Positions 60,521 to 64,000 of a stretch of 64,000 nucleotides of DNA are shown here, in pieces. The position numbers and the translations under genes are program-made. Source of the DNA: Hungatella hathewayi (GTDB lineage: Bacteria > Bacillota > Clostridia > Lachnospirales > Lachnospiraceae); NCBI GenBank assembly GCA_025149285.1, contig CP102274.1, positions 5,978,001 to 6,042,000 on the forward strand, written 5' to 3'. Under the pieces are notes generated by a model that worked only from the letters and a program-made list of their open reading frames with translations, had not been told where the DNA came from and did no database searches. Within the stretch, counting starts at the first letter, position 1, and every line of letters begins with the position of its first letter.

Positions 60521-62003
60521 GATTCTTCCCTCCTGTTAAGTCGCTTTTACTAAAATCGCTTTCCGCGAATCCATCTTTTTTCAGCATCGTCTGAAGCACG
60601 GACGCATCAGTGGTAATGTCGATGGCAGCATCCTGATATAAATCATCCAGAAGACGTTCGAATGCCAGATTGATCGTATCCAGCGTTTCTTCTATCTCAT
60701 GCTTCGCTGAGACAATATTATCGCCCTCTATCTCAATTCTGTCGAAATCGCGGTACGCTGTTACCAGTTTTACCGTTGTGGGAAGATAATAGTCCATAAA
60801 ACGCTCCATCTCCTCCATCTGGTCCGGCTGACGCTCCACCGTCTCAAAAATTCTTCTGATGACAGTCTCCAGCCTGGAGATTTTCCCGGAAATCGCCTCT
60901 CCCGGTATCGCATCGTTGGCTTCCCGCAGAATCCTTAAATACTCCCCGCCCTGAGCCATCATCTCTTTCAGGCCTTCCGGAAGCTGTTTCTCATCCTCTT
61001 CCGCCTTTTTCCTTTCTTCCGGAGCCGATGCACCCTTCTTCTGTTTCTTTTCCGCTTCAGCTAAAAGGGCCATCTCCTTCTCTCTCTGTTTTAAGGACTT
61101 CTGAGCACTTAAATACTGCTTATACGTCTCCTCATTCAACATCAGACAGGTCTTCTGTTCGTCGATATGGGCTTCCGGCAGAATCCCCTTTTCGATCATC
61201 TTCTGTAAATCCCGGACAACGTATCTTCTCGTCTTTCCAATGCTGCGCGCCAGCTCCTCGATATCACAGTATAGCCTGCTGCCGGCCTGCTTTAAGTAGA
61301 GCCCGGCCCGTTTTAACCGGCCTCTTGTGGAGATGCCGGTCCCCAGCATGGTCCCGAACACGCAGCCCAGCACCAGAAGAAGCCCAGACGATCCCAGCAC
61401 AGCCCCCCACAGCGGTTTTACCACAAGCGCAAGAATCCATGTGACCAGAAACAGGATTCCGACTACACCAAGCCCAATCCCGCCAAACACGGTAAACAGA
61501 ATTCCCGAAATACGCCCCGGCTGATTCATTCTTATGGCAGCCGGGCTGGGAGCCATCTTCCTGACACGGTACGCGGTTCCGTTTTCTCCCGCCGTCTCGC
61601 TGGTCTGAAAGGCGCGGTATCCCGGCCGGTCTGTCCGGCGGCTGGCGTTCTCCGTCGTGTACCGGCGGTTCTCACAGCCTGTCCGCCCTCTCTCTCCGGT
61701 ACTGCCGCTGTCATTCGCTGCCCCTGGCCGTCTTCCTGCGCCTGCCTCTGTCTGAAATGTGTTTCGCGCATCGTCGGTTTTATCACCGGCGCCGGTATCG
61801 GGGCCTTTCCATCCGGCGTTCCCGGAGTCCATTCTTCTGGCCGCATCCATCCCTTTCATCATCTGGTTCCTGGCCTCATCGAGCGCAAAATTCACCGTAT
61901 CTGAAATCGTTCTGTTTAATTGTTTAAAATCCATGGAATCTATGGCATCCTGCACGGAATCCCTGATCTGATCCCCTAAATTTGAAAAGTCTTTATGATC
62001 CAT
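60513..62003 (-). CDS. xpaC: XpaC-family membrane protein
   Basis: A 496-residue protein of the 5-bromo-4-chloroindolyl phosphate hydrolysis (XpaC) family. The N-terminal 160 residues are polar, Arg/Gly/Ser-rich and probably disordered. Two adjacent helices follow (GILFTVFGGIGLGVVGILFLV and LLLVLGCVFG), then a helical cytoplasmic domain. AAAGG precedes the ATG at 62003; an ATG at 62030 lacks a site. It is always encoded beside telA in many Firmicutes, as here. No hydrolase motif is visible. Confidence 0.85.
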   Translation of the reverse strand: MDHKDFSNLGDQIRDSVQDAIDSMDFKQLNRTISDTVNFALDEARNQMMKGMDAARRMDSGNAGWKGPDTGAGDKTDDARNTFQTEAGAGRRPGAANDSGSTGERGRTGCENRRYTTENASRRTDRPGYRAFQTSETAGENGTAYRVRKMAPSPAAIRMNQPGRISGILFTVFGGIGLGVVGILFLVTWILALVVKPLWGAVLGSSGLLLVLGCVFGTMLGTGISTRGRLKRAGLYLKQAGSRLYCDIEELARSIGKTRRYVVRDLQKMIEKGILPEAHIDEQKTCLMLNEETYKQYLSAQKSLKQREKEMALLAEAEKKQKKGASAPEERKKAEEDEKQLPEGLKEMMAQGGEYLRILREANDAIPGEAISGKISRLETVIRRIFETVERQPDQMEEMERFMDYYLPTTVKLVTAYRDFDRIEIEGDNIVSAKHEIEETLDTINLAFERLLDDLYQDAAIDITTDASVLQTMLKKDGFAESDFSKSDLTGGKNHE

Positions 62004-62117
62004 AAACAATGGCCTTTCTTCATAATTCATTCAACATTCGCATCCTTCATAGCACTACCTATCATATCATGAATCCAGCACGTTTACAATTTAAAATCAG
62101 CCCGGTTCCCGGAAAAA

Positions 62118-62180
62118 CAAAAAAGCCCGCGCCCAAGTGGAAAGGAACTGATGTTATCTTCCTCTCCCCCTGAGCGCAGG
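62118..62180 (-). terminator. Terminator of glmM
   Basis: On the minus strand CCTGCGCTCA pairs with TGGGCGCGGG, with a weaker inner stem, and TTTTTT follows. It lies between glmM and xpaC. Confidence 0.75.
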
Positions 62181-62213
62181 CCTCATCGGCACTGTTCCAC
62201 CGGTCACATTCCC

Positions 62214-63566
62214 TTACAGAACATGCCCCTGCTGCTTCATCACTTCGATTACCTGATCCACGTACTTCTCACACGTTTCCAAATCAGCCGCCTCAACCAT
62301 AACGCGGACCACCGGTTCCGTACCGGACTGGCGAAGCAGGATTCTTCCGCTGTCACCGAGATCTTCCGTCACTCTGGAAACCTCTGCCTTCACCACGGCG
62401 TCATCCTGAGCCGCCGCCTTATCTTTTACACGGACATTTTTAAGTACCTGCGGATAAATCTCAATCTCGGAAGCCAGCTTCGCAAGACTCTCCTTCTTCT
62501 CCAGCATCACTTCCATCACCTTGAGGGAAGTTAAAATACCATCGCCAGTGGTGGCATGCTTGCTGAATATGATATGGCCGGACTGCTCGCCGCCGAGACA
62601 GTTTCCATAAGTCACCATGTTCTCATAAACATACTTATCGCCGACCGCCGTCTTTTCGTAGCCGATTCCCTCGCGGTCCAGCGCCTTATACAAACCGAAA
62701 TTGGACATGATGGTGGTAACCACCTTGTTATTCTTTAACGCCCCCTGCTCTTTCATGTATTTGCCGCAGATAAACATGATCACATCGCCGTCAACGACAT
62801 TGCCGTTCTCATCCACCGCAATACAGCGGTCTGCATCGCCGTCGTAGGCAAATCCCACATCGGCTCCAATCTCCTTCACATATTCCTGCAGCATCTCAAT
62901 ATGGGTAGATCCGCATTTTGTATTGATATTTAAGCCGTCAGGACTGTTGCTGATTACATGAGTCTCCGCGCCAAGAGCATCAAACACATTTTTGGCAATG
63001 GCGGAAGCACTGCCGTTTGCACAGTCTAACGCCACTTTTTTATTTTTAAAGGAACGGGTTGCAATTGAGATCAGGTATCCGATATAACGGTTTCTGCCGG
63101 CGGCAAAATCTACGGTTCTTCCAATCTTATCCCGCTTTGCCAGAGGTACCTCGTGAGTCTCACCGTCCAGATACTTTTCAATCTCAACGATTACACTCTC
63201 CTCCAGCTTCTCTCCGTTTCCATTGATTACCTTGATTCCATTGTCATAAAAAGGATTATGGCTGGCTGAGATCATGATACCGCAGTCGAAATCCTCTGTG
63301 CGGACAACGTATGACACGCTGGGGGTTGTCGTCACATGAAGCAGATAGGCATCCGCTCCGGACGCGGTTAATCCCGCCACCAGGGAATATTCGAACATGT
63401 AGCTGCTTCTTCTCGTATCTTTTCCGATGACGATACGGCATACATCGCCTTTTTTCCTCTGCCCGTAGTACCAGCCCAGAAACCGGCCTACTTTAAAAGC
63501 ATCTTCTACTGTCAGCGTTACGTTGGCTTCTCCGCGGAAACCGTCAGTTCCAAAATACTTGCCCAT
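62214..63566 (-). CDS. glmM: Phosphoglucosamine mutase
   Basis: A 450-residue alpha-phosphohexomutase that converts glucosamine 6-phosphate to glucosamine 1-phosphate for UDP-GlcNAc synthesis. YFGTDGFRGEAN starts the protein, the phosphoserine loop is MISASHNPFYDNG (about residues 97-109), the metal loop is YDGDADRCIA, and the C-terminal phosphate loop is RQSGTEPVVRVMVEA. AGGAG precedes the ATG. It feeds both peptidoglycan and surface-glycan synthesis. Confidence 0.96.
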   Translation of the reverse strand: MGKYFGTDGFRGEANVTLTVEDAFKVGRFLGWYYGQRKKGDVCRIVIGKDTRRSSYMFEYSLVAGLTASGADAYLLHVTTTPSVSYVVRTEDFDCGIMISASHNPFYDNGIKVINGNGEKLEESVIVEIEKYLDGETHEVPLAKRDKIGRTVDFAAGRNRYIGYLISIATRSFKNKKVALDCANGSASAIAKNVFDALGAETHVISNSPDGLNINTKCGSTHIEMLQEYVKEIGADVGFAYDGDADRCIAVDENGNVVDGDVIMFICGKYMKEQGALKNNKVVTTIMSNFGLYKALDREGIGYEKTAVGDKYVYENMVTYGNCLGGEQSGHIIFSKHATTGDGILTSLKVMEVMLEKKESLAKLASEIEIYPQVLKNVRVKDKAAAQDDAVVKAEVSRVTEDLGDSGRILLRQSGTEPVVRVMVEAADLETCEKYVDQVIEVMKQQGHVL

Positions 63567-63643
63567 ACTTTTTCTCCTCTTTTCAATACAGTACTAATGT
63601 TCCAGCCAGCTTACTGTTACTGGTTTTCCAGAATCAGAATGTA

Positions 63644-63672
63644 CTATAGCACACATGATTTCATTTTTCAAT
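63644..63672 (-). promoter_or_regulatory. Promoter of glmM
   Basis: On the minus strand TTGAAA (63667-63672) and TATAGT (63644-63649) are 17 bp apart, about 80 bp before the start. It lies just after the end of the sortase gene. Confidence 0.6.
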
Positions 63673-63690
63673 TAAATTTCTCTTAATGTG

Positions 63691-64000
63691 CTATTCCTCC
63701 GTTACCTCATAGGCATAGAGAATGGTCCTGGCATCGTTAAATTCATAACTGCATGTGATAAAGGACCAGAGCTGCTCCAACGGCTTCTCCGGGATCTGGG
63801 CGAAGGAACATCCCTTCGTCATCTCTTCCACATACGCCTGGAAACTCTCCTCGGTGGCAAACTTCGTCTTTCTTCTCATACCGGTAGGTTCCGTATAGAG
63901 AACCGACATGGGGCGTAAATGGTACTCGCGTTCCGGCGTGTAGACGGTGATATCCTGGTGCTCCATGAAATATTCCTCATCCTTATATTTTACAATGTCT
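63691..64000 (-). CDS. Class B sortase, C-terminal part (N-terminus beyond window)
   Basis: The frame is open at the right window edge; an internal ATG at 63966 is not the start, since the sequence before it (KYKDEEYFMEHQDITVYTPE) is typical sortase B. About 103 codons are visible. The catalytic Cys lies in ITCSYE and the catalytic Arg in NDARTIL, the order TLxTC...R of sortases. It attaches proteins to peptidoglycan at the outer membrane face. The catalytic His should be outside the window. Confidence 0.85.
   Translation of the reverse strand, partial: DIVKYKDEEYFMEHQDITVYTPEREYHLRPMSVLYTEPTGMRRKTKFATEESFQAYVEEMTKGCSFAQIPEKPLEQLWSFITCSYEFNDARTILYAYEVTEE

Overview
The window looks like a chromosomal segment of a Gram-positive anaerobe, most likely a Clostridium-like member of the Lachnospiraceae. 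The reasons are strong AGGAGG ribosome-binding sites, lipobox-type solute-binding proteins, an iron-sulfur L-serine dehydratase split into two genes, ChW-like and sortase B cell-wall proteins, moderate GC content, and sugar ABC transporters without their own ATPase. No rRNA, tRNA or CRISPR array was seen. Layout, left to right. (1) 1-10134, minus strand: a complete GDP-D-glycero-D-manno-heptose pathway (hddC, hddA, gmhB, gmhA) followed by four large polytopic GT-C-like membrane proteins; this probably makes a heptose-containing surface glycan. (2) 10293-19303: an AraC regulator faces a nine-gene plus-strand operon with a solute-binding protein, two permeases, two VOC proteins, a short-chain dehydrogenase, a Gfo/Idh/MocA dehydrogenase, a TIM-barrel isomerase and an NAD-dependent epimerase/dehydratase. 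It reads as an oxidative sugar or glycoside catabolic route of unknown substrate. (3) 19395-26047, minus: rfbC, an O-antigen-type ABC exporter (wzm/wzt), a methyltransferase and a 1043-residue multidomain glycosyltransferase. (4) 26166-26910: two tandem copies of what looks like a type I toxin-antitoxin module, each a tiny hydrophobic peptide gene with a convergent, strongly promoted antisense RNA. (5) 26952-32901, minus: more surface-glycan genes (licD-like, flippase, two GT2 enzymes, DUF2304, DUF2142), bounded upstream by a very long palindrome at 32992-33280. (6) 33291-35944: sdaAA/sdaAB with a divergent LysR regulator. (7) 36019-39527: an L,D-transpeptidase and a fused nucleotidyltransferase-aminotransferase. 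(8) 39597-52945: a GH1 remnant, then a large catabolic locus (SDR, four-carbon acid sugar kinase family, thiolase, BKACE, isomerase, RraA-like, LacI, PCC-domain protein, ABC transporter without ATPase, creatininase-like, AraC). A LacI-type operator recurs at least six times between these genes and ties them into one regulon; this is the best candidate for an undescribed pathway. (9) 52999-64000: glf, a rubredoxin-glutamate synthase-like protein, a 3-alpha-hydroxysteroid dehydrogenase-like gene with an NTF2-like partner, leuA, xpaC/telA, glmM and the end of a class B sortase. All functions are read from sequence motifs and context; no database search was run.
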